From a bacterium (GTDB lineage: Bacteria; Bdellovibrionota_B; Oligoflexia; Oligoflexales; RGVZ01): a stretch of DNA of 44,730 bases. Of this stretch, positions 1 through 8,087 are shown one piece after another. The notes under the pieces are model-generated. The model was not told where the DNA came from and did no database searches. It was given only the letters and a program-made list of their open reading frames with translations. The stretch's first letter is position 1. Each line of letters opens with the position of its first letter. Position numbers and translations under genes: made by a program. The stretch lies in contig RGVZ01000017.1 in assembly GCA_010029825.1 (NCBI GenBank), positions 1-44,730 on the forward strand. Direction: 5' to 3'.

Positions 1-351
1 ACGATTGAGTCCATTGACGCGGCTCAAGGTATTTTGCGTTATCAGGCGCCTGAATCTCACGCCGGCATGGCGGCCGGACAGGAGGCCATCTCCGGGCGCG
101 GTGATTCAGGCGGGCCCATCATCAATACCGTCAATAACGGCGTGATGGCGCTGACCAGTGGCGGGGATGACCAGCACGAGGAGGATTTCTACTTCTTTTC
201 GGAGCAGGCCTTGACGGTCATGGAGGCGGCAGAGGCCAAAGGCGCCCGGATCAACGGAGTGAACAGCATCCGGCGCGCTCTTGGCAAGACGCTCATAGAC
301 GACGCGCCCGACACGGACACGATCTCGGACGATTCTAACGGCTGTCTGTAG
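1..351 (+). CDS. Trypsin-like serine protease, C-terminal part (gene starts left of window)
   Basis: The frame is open from base 1, so the start and most of the protein lie outside the window. The visible 116 residues contain the chymotrypsin-family active-site motif GDSGGP (Ser at residue 36 of the visible part, bases 106-108), followed by I-I-N and a V-M-A-L-T-S-G strand as expected after the catalytic Ser. His and Asp of the triad are not visible. The tail after the fold is Asp-rich ([12 protein letters not shown]). A secreted or periplasmic location is usual for the family but cannot be checked here. The TAG stop (349-351) lies inside a 12-bp repeat and overlaps the 3' end of the converging sugar-nucleotide gene by 17 nt. 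The family call is firm; the substrate is unknown. Confidence 0.8.
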   Translation, partial: TIESIDAAQGILRYQAPESHAGMAAGQEAISGRGDSGGPIINTVNNGVMALTSGGDDQHEEDFYFFSEQALTVMEAAEAKGARINGVNSIRRALGKTLIDDAPDTDTISDDSNGCL

Positions 352-1312
352 CCTCTCGGGTAGCCTCTCGGGTAGCCTCGCGGAACCAGGGAATCGCCCG
401 CGCGATGCCGTCCTTCAGTTTCACGCGCGGCTCCCAGCCCTTGAGGACCGACTTGGTCTTTGTCAGGTCGGGGCGGCGCGTCTTGGGGTCGTCGGACGGC
501 AGTGGCCGGTAAACGATTTTGGACTTGGAGGGTATCTGACGCAGGACTTCCTCGGCCAGTTCGAGCACGGTGAATTCCCCGTCGTTGCCGAGGTTGATGG
601 GACCGGTCTCGCCCTCGGTCCCGGCAAAACGGACGATCCCGTCCACGAGATCGTCGACAAAACAAAACGACCGGGTTTGCCGGCCGTCGCCGTACACCGT
701 CAAATCCTCGCCCCGCAAGGCCTGCACGATGAAATTGCTGACGACGCGGCCGTCGTCGATCGCCATCTTCGGGCCGTAGGTGTTGAAGATCCGGATGACC
801 CGGACGTCGACCCCGTGTTGCCGGTGGTAGTCAAAGCAAAGCGTCTCGGCGACGCGTTTGCCTTCGTCGTAGCAGCTGCGAATCCCGATCGGATTGACGT
901 TGCCCCAGTAGGACTCGCGCTGTGGGTGCTCTTTCGGATCGCCGTATACTTCGGAGGTGCTGGCTTGCAGAAACCGGGCGCCGCAGCGTTTGGCGAGTCC
1001 AAGAAGGTTCATGGTACCAAGGACGTTGGTCTTGACGGTGCGGATCGCGTTGTCCTGGTAATGGACAGGGCTTGCCGGACAGGCAAAGTTCAGGACCAGG
1101 TCCACATCCGCCAGGTAAGGTTGGACGATGTCATGACGGACCAGCTCAAATTTCGGGTTGCTCAACAAATGGGCAACATTGGAGCGGCTCGAAGTCATGA
1201 AGTTGTCGATACAGAGGACTTCCCAGCCCTTTGCCAGATAGACGTCGCACAGGTGGCTGCCGATGAAACCCGCCCCGCCAGCGATCAGTACCCTGTTTCC
1301 CCTGGTTTCCAA
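335..1312 (-). CDS. UDP-glucuronate decarboxylase (UDP-xylose synthase), extended SDR
   Basis: It probably converts UDP-glucuronate to UDP-xylose with bound NAD+, feeding LPS or capsule synthesis in the cytoplasm. The 325-residue protein has the Rossmann motif GGAGFIG (residues 12-18), the family-typical A-C-P-A-S-P around residue 78, T-S-E-V-Y-G-D-P at 119-126 and the catalytic Y-D-E-G-K (Tyr148, Lys152). These segments match the UXS subgroup better than GalE or RmlB. The start is TTG at 1312, chosen because GGAGG lies 8 nt upstream. The last 12 or so residues are an E-A-T-R repeat encoded by a 12-bp tandem repeat and fall outside the conserved fold. It is divergent from sucC. UDP-4-keto-pentose formation (ArnA-like) is a less likely alternative. 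Confidence 0.88.
   Translation of the reverse strand: METRGNRVLIAGGAGFIGSHLCDVYLAKGWEVLCIDNFMTSSRSNVAHLLSNPKFELVRHDIVQPYLADVDLVLNFACPASPVHYQDNAIRTVKTNVLGTMNLLGLAKRCGARFLQASTSEVYGDPKEHPQRESYWGNVNPIGIRSCYDEGKRVAETLCFDYHRQHGVDVRVIRIFNTYGPKMAIDDGRVVSNFIVQALRGEDLTVYGDGRQTRSFCFVDDLVDGIVRFAGTEGETGPINLGNDGEFTVLELAEEVLRQIPSKSKIVYRPLPSDDPKTRRPDLTKTKSVLKGWEPRVKLKDGIARAIPWFREATREATREATDSR
349..384. repeat. Three 12-bp tandem units, in frame in the decarboxylase gene
   Basis: The unit TAGCCTCTCGGG occurs perfectly twice (349-360, 361-372), and a third copy (373-384) has two mismatches. On the minus strand it encodes the tetrapeptide E-A-T-R repeated at the very C-terminus of the UDP-glucuronate decarboxylase. 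On the plus strand its first TAG is the stop codon of the protease gene. The near-identical units suggest recent slippage expansion. Confidence 0.85.
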
Positions 1313-1392
1313 GTTGTGTGCCTCCGGTTCGCGCTATCTTGAATTCCGGCGATTGTGGCTCTGCAATTGGTTTTTGTCCACGGCTTCCGCAA

Positions 1393-1421
1393 TTGCGGCC
1401 CATGCCCCCGGTCGGTATAGT
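1393..1421 (+). promoter_or_regulatory. Sigma-70-like promoter for sucC-sucD
   Basis: TTGCGG (1393-1398), a spacer of exactly 17 nt, then TATAGT (1416-1421), which matches five of six bases of TATAAT. This predicts a transcript start near 1428 and a leader of about 28 nt before the sucC ATG. A ribosome site AAAGGA (1441-1446) sits 9 nt before that ATG. Confidence 0.5.
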
Positions 1422-1455
1422 GGGTGGGCTTTTCCGCAACAAAGGATGCGAACCG

Positions 1456-2597
1456 ATGAACATTCATGAGTACCAGGCAAAAAAGCTTTTTGCAGAAAAT
1501 GGCGTGGCGGTCCCCGAGGGGTACCTGGCCCGCACCCCGATTGAGGCCCCGTGGCCGTGGTGAAGGCGCAAGTCCACGCGGGCGGGCGCGGCAAGGCCGG
1601 CGGCGTGAAGCTGGTCAAGACCCCGGACGAGTGCGCGAAAGTAACCGGGAAGATGATCGGCATGCGACTTGTGACGCCGCAGACCGGCGCCGAGGGCAAA
1701 CTGGTGCGCATGGTCTACGTCGAGGCTGGCAGTGAGATCGCGAAAGAATATTACCTCGCGCTTGTTCTCGACCGCGAGACCGCCGGTGTCGCCATCATGT
1801 TCTCGACGGAAGGCGGCATGGATATCGAGGAAGTCGCCGAGAAGCACCCCGACAAGATTGTGAAGATCTCGGTGGATCCGACGATCGGACTGCAGGGTTA
1901 CCACCTGCGGGCTCTCGCCTATGGCCTGAAATTGCCGCCGGAAGAAGGCAAGGAACTGATGGCGATGGTGAAAAAACTTTACGCCATGTTCCTGAAGTAC
2001 GACTACTCGCTGCTCGAGATCAATCCGCTGATTGTGACCAAACAAGGCAAGATGATGGCACTCGATGGCAAGATGAACTTCGACGACAACGCGCTCTACC
2101 GTCACAAGGACATCGAAGTGATGCGCGATTTCGCCGAGGAAGACCCGCGCGAGATCGAGGCGTCGAAATTTGGCCTGAATTACATCGGGCTCGAGGGCAA
2201 CATCGGTTGCCTGGTCAACGGCGCGGGCCTCGCGATGGCGACGATGGACATCATAAAGTTGAGCGGCGGCCAGCCTGCGAACTTCCTGGACGTCGGCGGC
2301 GGCGCGAGTGAGGAAATGGTGCGAAACGCGTTCCGTATCCTTTTCTCGGACCCGAATGTGAAAGCCGTGTTCGTGAACATCTTTGGCGGCATCATGCGTT
2401 GCGACGTCATCGCGCAGGGCATCGTGGCTGCCGCGAAGGAACTGGGATTGCGCCAGCCGCTGGTTGTCCGCCTCGAGGGGACAAACGTGGACAAGGGCAA
2501 GCAGATCCTGGAAACATCCGGACTCAAGATCATCCCGGCTGACGACATGGCTGACGGCGCCCGCAAGGCAGTCGAAGCAGCCCGCGCAGCACGCTAA
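1456..2597 (+). CDS. sucC: Succinate-CoA ligase (ADP-forming) beta subunit, interrupted by a small deletion and frameshift
   Basis: The beta subunit (ATP-grasp) of succinyl-CoA synthetase joins with SucD to interconvert succinyl-CoA and succinate plus ATP in the TCA cycle. From ATG 1456 the N-terminus reads [10 protein letters not shown], as in the family, up to P-I-E-A (to 1548), then runs into TGA at 1561-1563. From 1545 a different frame gives [16 protein letters not shown] and continues normally to the end ([25 protein letters not shown]). Against E. coli SucC about 28 nt are missing between these parts. As written the full protein cannot be made; re-initiation at GTG 1551 would give a protein lacking the first strand and helix of ATP-grasp subdomain 1. 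sucD follows after 18 nt. Confidence 0.85.
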
Positions 2598-2615
2598 AAG
2601 CAGGAGAAACCAGTC

Positions 2616-3503
2616 GTGTCGATTCTGGTAAACAAGAATACCCGCGTCATCACCCAGGGCATCACCGGCAAGTCCGGCGAATTCCACACCAAACTTTCTC
2701 AGGAGCACGCGCCGCGTTTTGTCGGTGGCGTCACGCCAGGCAAGGGCGGCACGAAGCACGTCGACTTGCCTGTGTTTGACACCGTGGCCGAGGCCAAGGA
2801 AAAAACCGGTTGCAACGCCTCGATGATTTTCGTGCCACCTCCGTTCGCGGCGGACGCGATCCTTGAGGCGATCGCGGCGGAAATTGAGCTCGTTGTCTGC
2901 ATCACCGAAGGCATTCCGGTGCTGGACATGGTTCCGGTGAAAAAGGCCCTGGAGCGTTCGCGCAAGACGCGCCTCATCGGACCTAATTGCCCAGGCATCA
3001 TCACGCCGGGTGAGTGCAAGATCGGCATCATGCCGGGCCACATCCACAAGCGCGGCAAGGTCGGCATCGTGTCCAAGTCGGGCACGCTGACTTATGAGTC
3101 GGTCGGCCAGACGACGCGTGCCGGGCTTGGTCAGAGCACGTGTGTCGGCATTGGTGGCGATCCGATCATTGGCACCAACTTCATTGACCTGCTGGCCATG
3201 TTTGAGGAGGATCCGGAAACGGAAGCCATCATCATGATCGGCGAAATCGGTGGTGACGCCGAGATCAAGGCGGCGCAGTTCATCAAGGAAAACATCCGCA
3301 AGCCAGTCGCGGCGTTCATCGCTGGACAGACGGCGCCCAAAGGCAAGCGCATGGGCCACGCGGGAGCGATCATTTCCGGCGCGCACGGGACGGCGGCGGA
3401 GAAGATGGACGCGTTGATGGCAGCAGGCGTGGGCGTTGCCCGTTCGCCGGCGGACATCGCGTCGACGTTGATCGAGCACATGAAGAAACACGGAAGGAAG
3501 TAA
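2616..3503 (+). CDS. sucD: Succinate-CoA ligase (ADP-forming) alpha subunit
   Basis: The CoA-binding subunit carries the phosphohistidine that relays phosphate between nucleotide and succinyl phosphate. The 295-residue protein is full length for the family. The N-terminal CoA-binding Rossmann domain reads [16 protein letters not shown]. The active-site segment G-H-A-G-A-I-I-S-G places the phosphorylated His at 248. The G-P-N-C-P-G-I-I and N-F-I-D-L-L motifs are also intact. The start is GTG 2616, with AGGAG at 2602-2606. It is co-transcribed with sucC, and the next gene begins 7 nt after its stop. The contrast with the damaged sucC is notable because SucD needs SucC. Confidence 0.97.
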   Translation: MSILVNKNTRVITQGITGKSGEFHTKLSQEHAPRFVGGVTPGKGGTKHVDLPVFDTVAEAKEKTGCNASMIFVPPPFAADAILEAIAAEIELVVCITEGIPVLDMVPVKKALERSRKTRLIGPNCPGIITPGECKIGIMPGHIHKRGKVGIVSKSGTLTYESVGQTTRAGLGQSTCVGIGGDPIIGTNFIDLLAMFEEDPETEAIIMIGEIGGDAEIKAAQFIKENIRKPVAAFIAGQTAPKGKRMGHAGAIISGAHGTAAEKMDALMAAGVGVARSPADIASTLIEHMKKHGRK

Positions 3504-3510
3504 CCCTTCC

Positions 3511-4047
3511 GTGCTGGGCATCCGCCGCTATCAGGGAACGGCCATCGACTTGTGGCAAGGGGACTTGAAGAAGTTCGTTTGCGACGCGTCGGTGGTTTTT
3601 TTTCCAGCGGGATTGCCGTCAACGTCCCTAAATCCGGGACTGCCGGTGGCTGGCCTGCCTGCCGGCGAGGCCATGATTTTCCAAGGCAAGGATGGTGGTT
3701 ATCCCTCGGCGCACCTGATCGCGGTGGCGTATTCCCCGATCGCGGAAGTCGAGGACCGCGGCAAGCTCGGGACCGTCCTTGGTTCCTATGCCAACGCCCT
3801 GGCTTTCGCAGCGAGCCTTGGCGTTCGCCACGTCGCGATGGCCGTCCCGCAGTCAGAAAAACTTGGTGATTTATACGGCAGCCTGGCGATGGTCGCGCTG
3901 AAGAGCTTTCTTGATGAGGCCATGACGCGCGCGTCCAGCGGTCGTACGCCATCGTTCCCAAAACGCGTCACTCTGGTCATGGAGAGCCTGCCCATCTATG
4001 ATTGTTTTCAGGCGCAACTTTTCGCGGCATTCGCGGATGGTCCCTGA
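3511..4047 (+). CDS. Macro-domain-like protein of unknown function
   Basis: I do not recognise this as a named gene. The 178 residues follow the pattern of a macro (ADP-ribose-binding) fold: an opening strand I-D-L-W-Q-G-D-L, then C-D-A-S-V-V-F-F-P-A-G, G-E-A-M-I-F near residue 53, A-H-L-I-A-V-A-Y-S-P, a helix S-Y-A-N-A-L-A-F-A-A-S-L-G-V-R-H-V-A-M-A-V-P, and a last strand V-T-L-V-M-E-S with Y-D-C-F-Q-A-Q-L. The canonical N-A-A-N and glycine-rich loop residues are not evident, so binding of ADP-ribose or O-acetyl-ADP-ribose is uncertain. The start is GTG 3511, with GGAAGGAAG ending 10 nt upstream. It sits 7 nt after sucD and 14 nt before murB, so it is probably part of that transcript. The family call is inference. 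Confidence 0.55.
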   Translation: MLGIRRYQGTAIDLWQGDLKKFVCDASVVFFPAGLPSTSLNPGLPVAGLPAGEAMIFQGKDGGYPSAHLIAVAYSPIAEVEDRGKLGTVLGSYANALAFAASLGVRHVAMAVPQSEKLGDLYGSLAMVALKSFLDEAMTRASSGRTPSFPKRVTLVMESLPIYDCFQAQLFAAFADGP

Positions 4048-4061
4048 GAGTGTGACTTGAG

Positions 4062-5030
4062 ATGACCATCGAACGACTTTCAGAACTGGCTTACTACCGG
4101 ACGGGCGGATCCTGCGCGCGGATCTACCTGCCTGAATCTATTGACGAACTCACGGATGCCGTCAGGGAAATCAACAAGTTGTCCCTGCCCTTTTTTGTCC
4201 TCGGCGGCGGCACCAACTCACTCGTCTGCGATGACGACTGGCCGGGAGCGGTGATTGCCCTCGCGCGGATGCAGGGCCTCCGGACTTTGGATGATCAAGG
4301 ATCGATATTTTGCGAGGCCGGGGTCGACAATTCCGTGTTCGCGAAATTCGCGGCGGATGAAGGCCTGAATGGCGCGGGATGGATGTATCGCCTGCCCGGG
4401 CAGATGGGCGGAACTGTCCGGATGAACGCGCGCTGTTATGGCGGTGAGATCAGTCAGATCGTCAAGCGTGTCACCTGTGTTGATCCTGGCGGCAAGATCG
4501 TGGTTCACGAGGACACGGCAAACATATTTCGCGGATACAAAGACACCAGTTTCATGCGAACGGGGGAGATTGTCGCGTCGGTCGAGATCCAATTGCAGCC
4601 AGGCGACACGTCCGCGACACAGGATTTGATGAAATTCTGTGAAGACGATCGCGTGATGAAAGGCCAGTTTCTGTTTCCCTCGTGCGGTTGCGTCTTCAAG
4701 AACGATTACACCGTCGGCGTCCCCAGTGGAATGCTTCTTGAGGCCGCCGGTGTCAAAACATTGACGCACGGGGGCGCGGCTGTCAGCCCTCTTCACGCGA
4801 ATTTCGTCTTCAACAAGGGCGCGTCGAGCCGCGACATCCTGGAACTTTCCCTCAAGATGCGCGAAGCCGTTTACAGCGAGTTTGGCGTGTGGCTTGAATA
4901 TGAAATGGAAGTCCTCGGCAACATCCCTGCCGACCTCGCGGCAAGGATCAAGGAACAACGCCCTCACCACCCGGTGGACCACAATTTGAACGCTCTCCGG
5001 GAAAAATTCCAGGCCCGTCCCGTCAAGTAA
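4062..5030 (+). CDS. murB: UDP-N-acetylenolpyruvoylglucosamine reductase
   Basis: This FAD enzyme reduces the enolpyruvyl group to lactyl with NADPH, giving UDP-N-acetylmuramate for peptidoglycan. Family segments seen in order are Y-Y-R-T-G-G (11-16), F-V-L-G-G-G-T-N-S-L-V (45-55), G-A-G-W-M-Y-R-L-P-G-Q-M-G-G-T-V-R-M-N-A-R (about 104-124), F-R-G-Y-K-D-T-S-F, P-S-C-G-C-V-F-K-N (206-214) and L-E-Y-E-M-E-V-L-G (278-286). The residue that is usually the proton-donating Ser (in G-S-x-F-K-N) is Cys210 here. At 322 residues the length fits. The start is ATG 4062; no strong ribosome site is visible and the previous stop is 14 nt away. Context with sucCD is not pathway-related. Confidence 0.9.
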   Translation: MTIERLSELAYYRTGGSCARIYLPESIDELTDAVREINKLSLPFFVLGGGTNSLVCDDDWPGAVIALARMQGLRTLDDQGSIFCEAGVDNSVFAKFAADEGLNGAGWMYRLPGQMGGTVRMNARCYGGEISQIVKRVTCVDPGGKIVVHEDTANIFRGYKDTSFMRTGEIVASVEIQLQPGDTSATQDLMKFCEDDRVMKGQFLFPSCGCVFKNDYTVGVPSGMLLEAAGVKTLTHGGAAVSPLHANFVFNKGASSRDILELSLKMREAVYSEFGVWLEYEMEVLGNIPADLAARIKEQRPHHPVDHNLNALREKFQARPVK

Positions 5031-5119
5031 AGACGACGATCCCGTGGCAGCCTGATGCCAGCCTGACTCAAGAATAGTCCGCGACTGCCGATCCATTTTT
5101 TGTGGATTGGAGTGGACGG

Positions 5120-5920
5120 ATGCAAGTTACAGCCAGATCTGAAAAAAATTTCCAGGACCATGAATTGAGAATCAAGACGGAACGTCTGCCTGATGGTGGC
5201 CCCGTCTATGTCGAGACACCCGATGACCTGGCAGCGGTCCATCGTGAGTGGCGCGTCGCGGAACCCTACAACACGGTTTCTGCGGCCTTGTTCGCGTTGC
5301 TGGCGCTGGCCTGGTTGCGGAAGTTGCGTCGCGAGCATCAGCCCTCAACCTTTTTGACGGGATGCATGGGGATCCTGCTGGTGGGTGGTGTCGGCGGGAC
5401 GCTGTACCATGGTACGCGCGCGTCGAAGTGGTTCTTCCTGATGGATGTCGGGCCGATATTCCTTCTGGTGGCGGTGGCATCCTTGTGGCTGTGGCAACGG
5501 TCTGCCCGTACGGGCACGGCGTGGGCAATCCTCCTGGTTCTGGGTATCGCCCAGCTTTTCGCCTTCTTGAGGCTGCCGCCTCAGGATGCTGTGAACGCGT
5601 CCTACTTGTTGCTGGCCGCGATGCTGTTCATTCCGCTGGCTTGGAACCTCAAGAACGACAAGTCCCTTGGCATCCGCTGGGTGGCGCTTGCCGTGTTGTC
5701 CTTTGGTATCGCGTTCTTCTTCCGGGTCGCGGACGCGTGGGGACCGGAACCCCTGATTCCCATGGGGACCCATTGGCTTTGGCACATGTTTGGATGCGTC
5801 TCATGCGGGGGGCTGATCAAGTACATGCACGTGCTGATGACAGCCGATGCCTGCCGGGATGTCTCACATCCAGCCGGCGAGGGCGTGACCAGCGGTGGCG
5901 AGCGCCGCGAAGTAGCCTGA
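5120..5920 (+). CDS. CREST-superfamily (alkaline ceramidase-like) integral membrane hydrolase
   Basis: It is predicted to be a seven-helix membrane protein of the ceramidase/PAQR/hemolysin-III superfamily, whose members use a metal held by His and Asp residues to cleave amide bonds in lipids. The diagnostic residues are present: E-P-Y-N-T-V-S (Ser54), L-Y-H-G-T (His97), F-L-M-D-V-G-P (Asp109) and the late H-W-L-W-H (His218, His222) after A-D-A-W-G. Hydrophobic segments fill residues 52-230. ATG 5120 is preferred over GTG 5102 because GGAG (5109-5112) lies 7 nt before it. The last 57 nt overlap the converging exoD gene. The actual substrate is unknown; a GNAT acyltransferase lies nearby. Confidence 0.72.
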   Translation: MQVTARSEKNFQDHELRIKTERLPDGGPVYVETPDDLAAVHREWRVAEPYNTVSAALFALLALAWLRKLRREHQPSTFLTGCMGILLVGGVGGTLYHGTRASKWFFLMDVGPIFLLVAVASLWLWQRSARTGTAWAILLVLGIAQLFAFLRLPPQDAVNASYLLLAAMLFIPLAWNLKNDKSLGIRWVALAVLSFGIAFFFRVADAWGPEPLIPMGTHWLWHMFGCVSCGGLIKYMHVLMTADACRDVSHPAGEGVTSGGERREVA

Positions 5921-6553
5921 CGCGGCCACCAGCATGGCCACGCCGCCGATGATCCAGTAACCGTCGCGTTCCAGCAGTCCCGCCGCGGTGAACAAGATCG
6001 AGAGCGCCGGCAGCGTATTGGTAAACGGTATCGGAAGTGGCAGGGCCAGCAAGGCGGCCGAGACTCCGATATTCATCCCGGCCACGATATTTGCCGCGCG
6101 ACCTTCGACACACCACTCAAACCTGCGACGGAACCAGCGGTGGGCAATACGGTCCACCTTTTCGCCAATGGCGATGGCTTTCTGGATGACTGCCGTCGGC
6201 AGAACCAGGCGACGCCATTTCTCCGGCAACCATGGAGGCTGCCCCCTCGCGAGAAAAATCCCGGCGAGAAAAATCACAGGCCCGATGATCGATGAGAGCC
6301 CAGCGACGGGGACGGGCTGGACAAAAGGCAACGCCAGCACCAGGCAAAGCAAGGCGTGGCTGCGCGTATCAAGGGCTTCGGCGAGTTGGCCGAGAGTGAC
6401 GTCACCATGGCTGGCGAGAAGGCGGACACGGTCAACAGCCTCGCTCAATCCTGATCTTTCGATTGTGGCGCCCACGTTTGACTGCGGTTTTGTCTTCAAG
6501 TCCTGCTGCCTCCGCGGGATCGGTGAAAAGACCAGTAACGGATTTCCCGTCAT
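5864..6553 (-). CDS. ExoD-family membrane protein (exopolysaccharide synthesis)
   Basis: ExoD proteins are polytopic inner-membrane proteins first linked to exopolysaccharide synthesis and alkaline tolerance in rhizobia; the biochemical role is not settled. The 229-residue sequence shows the family pattern: G-D-V-T-L-G-Q-L-A-E-A-L near residue 50, then R-S-H-A-L-L-C-L-V-L-A-L-P-F, P-V-P-V-A-G-L-S-S, W-L-P-E-K-W, and two late hydrophobic stretches A-A-L-L-A-L-P-L-P-I-P-F and G-G-V-A-M-L-V-A-A-S-G-Y. The start is ATG 6553, with no clear ribosome site, so it is only moderately certain. The 3' end overlaps the CREST gene by 57 nt. Confidence 0.75.
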   Translation of the reverse strand: MTGNPLLVFSPIPRRQQDLKTKPQSNVGATIERSGLSEAVDRVRLLASHGDVTLGQLAEALDTRSHALLCLVLALPFVQPVPVAGLSSIIGPVIFLAGIFLARGQPPWLPEKWRRLVLPTAVIQKAIAIGEKVDRIAHRWFRRRFEWCVEGRAANIVAGMNIGVSAALLALPLPIPFTNTLPALSILFTAAGLLERDGYWIIGGVAMLVAASGYFAALATAGHALAGWM

Positions 6554-6670
6554 GATGACGCTACCGGTCGATCGTTAATTCTTCGTAAAGAAAACGGGAA
6601 AAGCGGGCTGATTTCCGGCGGGTTCAAGTAAAATAACAGAAAAGCCAAGAGTCGTTGATTGGAGAATCAG

Positions 6671-7687
6671 ATGTTCCGGGTTTGTCATTTGACGAACGAA
6701 CTTTTCCTTTCCGGGATTTCGCATCCGGTTGGATTTGAATCCGCGGCAGCGCGACAACTTTCGCGTTTCGCGGCGTGTCCGGAGCATGTTCTGCTGGAGC
6801 GCAAAGGTCGCGTCGTATTGCATGTCCCGGGAAACGAATTCGAAGACGCGACGTTGGCTTTGCTGGGCAAGCTGCGGGCCGAGGCCTTCACGGCTGTGGG
6901 AGAAGGGCTCGGCCAGGTTCTTGATCTTGATGAATACGACCGCCATTACAATCACTTGATCGTATGGGACACCGCGGCATGCGAGATCCTCGGCGCGTAC
7001 CGGCTGACACCGGTGCAGCGAGACGGGTCGCTGCCAGATGGTTCATCTCTTTACACCTCGACTTTATACGAATATGGCCCGGGATTTTTCGAGCGACTGG
7101 GCCCGGCCATGGAACTCGGCAGGGCGTTCGTATCCCCGCGCCATCAACGTTCCGTCGAACCACTGTTTTTGTTGTGGCAGGGTATCGGCAGGATCATTGA
7201 GAGGTTCCCGCAATTCCGTTACTGCCTGGGTGCCGTCAGCATCAGCAAAACATACAGTGCCGCGGCCCGACGCATGATCCTGCAAGAACTTTGGCAGGAG
7301 AGGATAAGTCGCAGTGAGACCCGTGTCGCGGGTTTGCCCGTCCGCGCGCGCCGTCCGGCGAGAATCCGTTTTGGTTCAAAAAATAATGTCGCGTCCCAAA
7401 ATGATCCCGTCGACCGCTCCCGCGTCATCGAGTCGCTCGCGACTCTGGATCGCCGGGTCCGGGGCGTGGATCCCGAGGGGCGTGGGGTTCCGGTTCTGAT
7501 CACGCGATACCTGGATCTTGGCGGAACATTCCTGGCTTTTCACGATGACCGCGAATTTGGATCCATCGCTTGCCTCGCCGTATTGGACTTGTTGCAAGTT
7601 CCACCGCGGTCATTGGCCCGTTTCATGGGCCAGGCCGGCGCGGAAGCCTTGTGGCGCGAGCACGGGGTGGTGCAGCCCCTTGGTTGA
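6671..7687 (+). CDS. GNAT-type N-acyltransferase, OlsB/hemolysin-like (PF13444 type)
   Basis: The 338-residue cytoplasmic enzyme probably transfers a fatty acyl group from acyl-ACP or acyl-CoA to an amine. Hallmarks of the autoinducer-synthase/ornithine-lipid-synthase-like GNAT fold are D-E-Y-D (87-90), H-L-I-V-W-D (95-100), G-A-Y-R-L (108-112), E-L-G-R-A-F-V (148-154) and L-L-W-Q-G-I (168-172). About 150 residues follow that I cannot assign beyond the OlsB-like pattern. ATG 6671 is preferred over the upstream TTG 6659 because GGAG (6661-6664) lies 6 nt before it. The TGA stop is the first bases of the 53-bp repeat. The acceptor could be lyso-ornithine, a sphingoid base or another amine; the sequence does not decide. 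Confidence 0.78.
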   Translation: MFRVCHLTNELFLSGISHPVGFESAAARQLSRFAACPEHVLLERKGRVVLHVPGNEFEDATLALLGKLRAEAFTAVGEGLGQVLDLDEYDRHYNHLIVWDTAACEILGAYRLTPVQRDGSLPDGSSLYTSTLYEYGPGFFERLGPAMELGRAFVSPRHQRSVEPLFLLWQGIGRIIERFPQFRYCLGAVSISKTYSAAARRMILQELWQERISRSETRVAGLPVRARRPARIRFGSKNNVASQNDPVDRSRVIESLATLDRRVRGVDPEGRGVPVLITRYLDLGGTFLAFHDDREFGSIACLAVLDLLQVPPRSLARFMGQAGAEALWREHGVVQPLG

Positions 7688-7790
7688 CGGGGGAGAGGAT
7701 CCTTCGCCTGCGGCTCAGGATGACGGGCGGGTCAGGATGACGGGGGAGAGGATCCTTCGCCTGCGGCTCAGGATGACGGGCGGGTCAGGA
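7685..7790. repeat. Two perfect tandem copies of a 53-bp hairpin-forming repeat
   Basis: The copies are 7685-7737 and 7738-7790, identical over 53 bp. Each contains an imperfect inverted repeat, ATCCT then GCC pairing with GGC then AGGAT, and a shorter internal echo of CAGGATGACGGG. The array fills the whole gap between two converging genes and supplies the TGA of the upstream plus gene (7685-7687) and the TGA of the minus gene (7785-7787). It could act as a bidirectional terminator or be a mobile intergenic repeat. Confidence 0.9.
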
Positions 7791-8087
7791 CGGGGTTGCG
7801 AGTTCGCGCAGGTATTTGAATGTATAGATGCCCGTGCGGTGGCCATCGTTGAAGTGGATCGTGAGGGCATACAGTCCGACCGACTCGACTTTCACGGGAC
7901 GGACGGTGTCCTTGATGTCTTCCGGCTTGATCCGTGGCTCATGGGACCATTCGTCAATACAAGCCGCGCATGGGCATTTGCGGCGCAACATCACAACATC
8001 AAGGGCCGACTTCTTGCCGTCGGTCCAGGTGATCCCGAGCGTCCTCTGGTCGATCTGGGAAATTTCCTGTACGCGAATTGTATCCAT
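7785..8087 (-). CDS. DUF971 (GBBH-like N-terminal domain) protein
   Basis: This small protein of about 100 residues has the family pattern I-T-W-T-D-G-K-K, M-L-R-R-K-C-P-C-A-A-C-I-D-E-W and V-G-L-Y-A-L-T-I-H-F-N-D-G-H-R-T-G-I-Y. The paired cysteines of C-P-C-A-A-C look metal-binding, as in the zinc-containing N-terminal domain of gamma-butyrobetaine hydroxylase. Stand-alone DUF971 genes commonly sit beside mrp/apbC, suggesting a role in Fe-S assembly, but the function is unproven. ATG 8087 is chosen because it overlaps the mrp stop as TAATG, implying translational coupling; a GTG at 8099 is possible but lies inside mrp. Its stop codon lies in the second 53-bp repeat. Confidence 0.85.
   Translation of the reverse strand: MDTIRVQEISQIDQRTLGITWTDGKKSALDVVMLRRKCPCAACIDEWSHEPRIKPEDIKDTVRPVKVESVGLYALTIHFNDGHRTGIYTFKYLRELATPS

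Noticed and set aside
1464-3521. 685-residue open frame on the minus strand opposite sucC-sucD
   Set aside because: It is antisense to two well-conserved genes, is rich in Arg, His, Asp and Leu as expected of a GC-rich shadow frame, and has no recognisable domain.
7685-7790. 53-bp repeats as an insertion-sequence remnant
   Set aside because: No transposase, no target duplication, and only intergenic DNA; better described as a tandem intergenic repeat.
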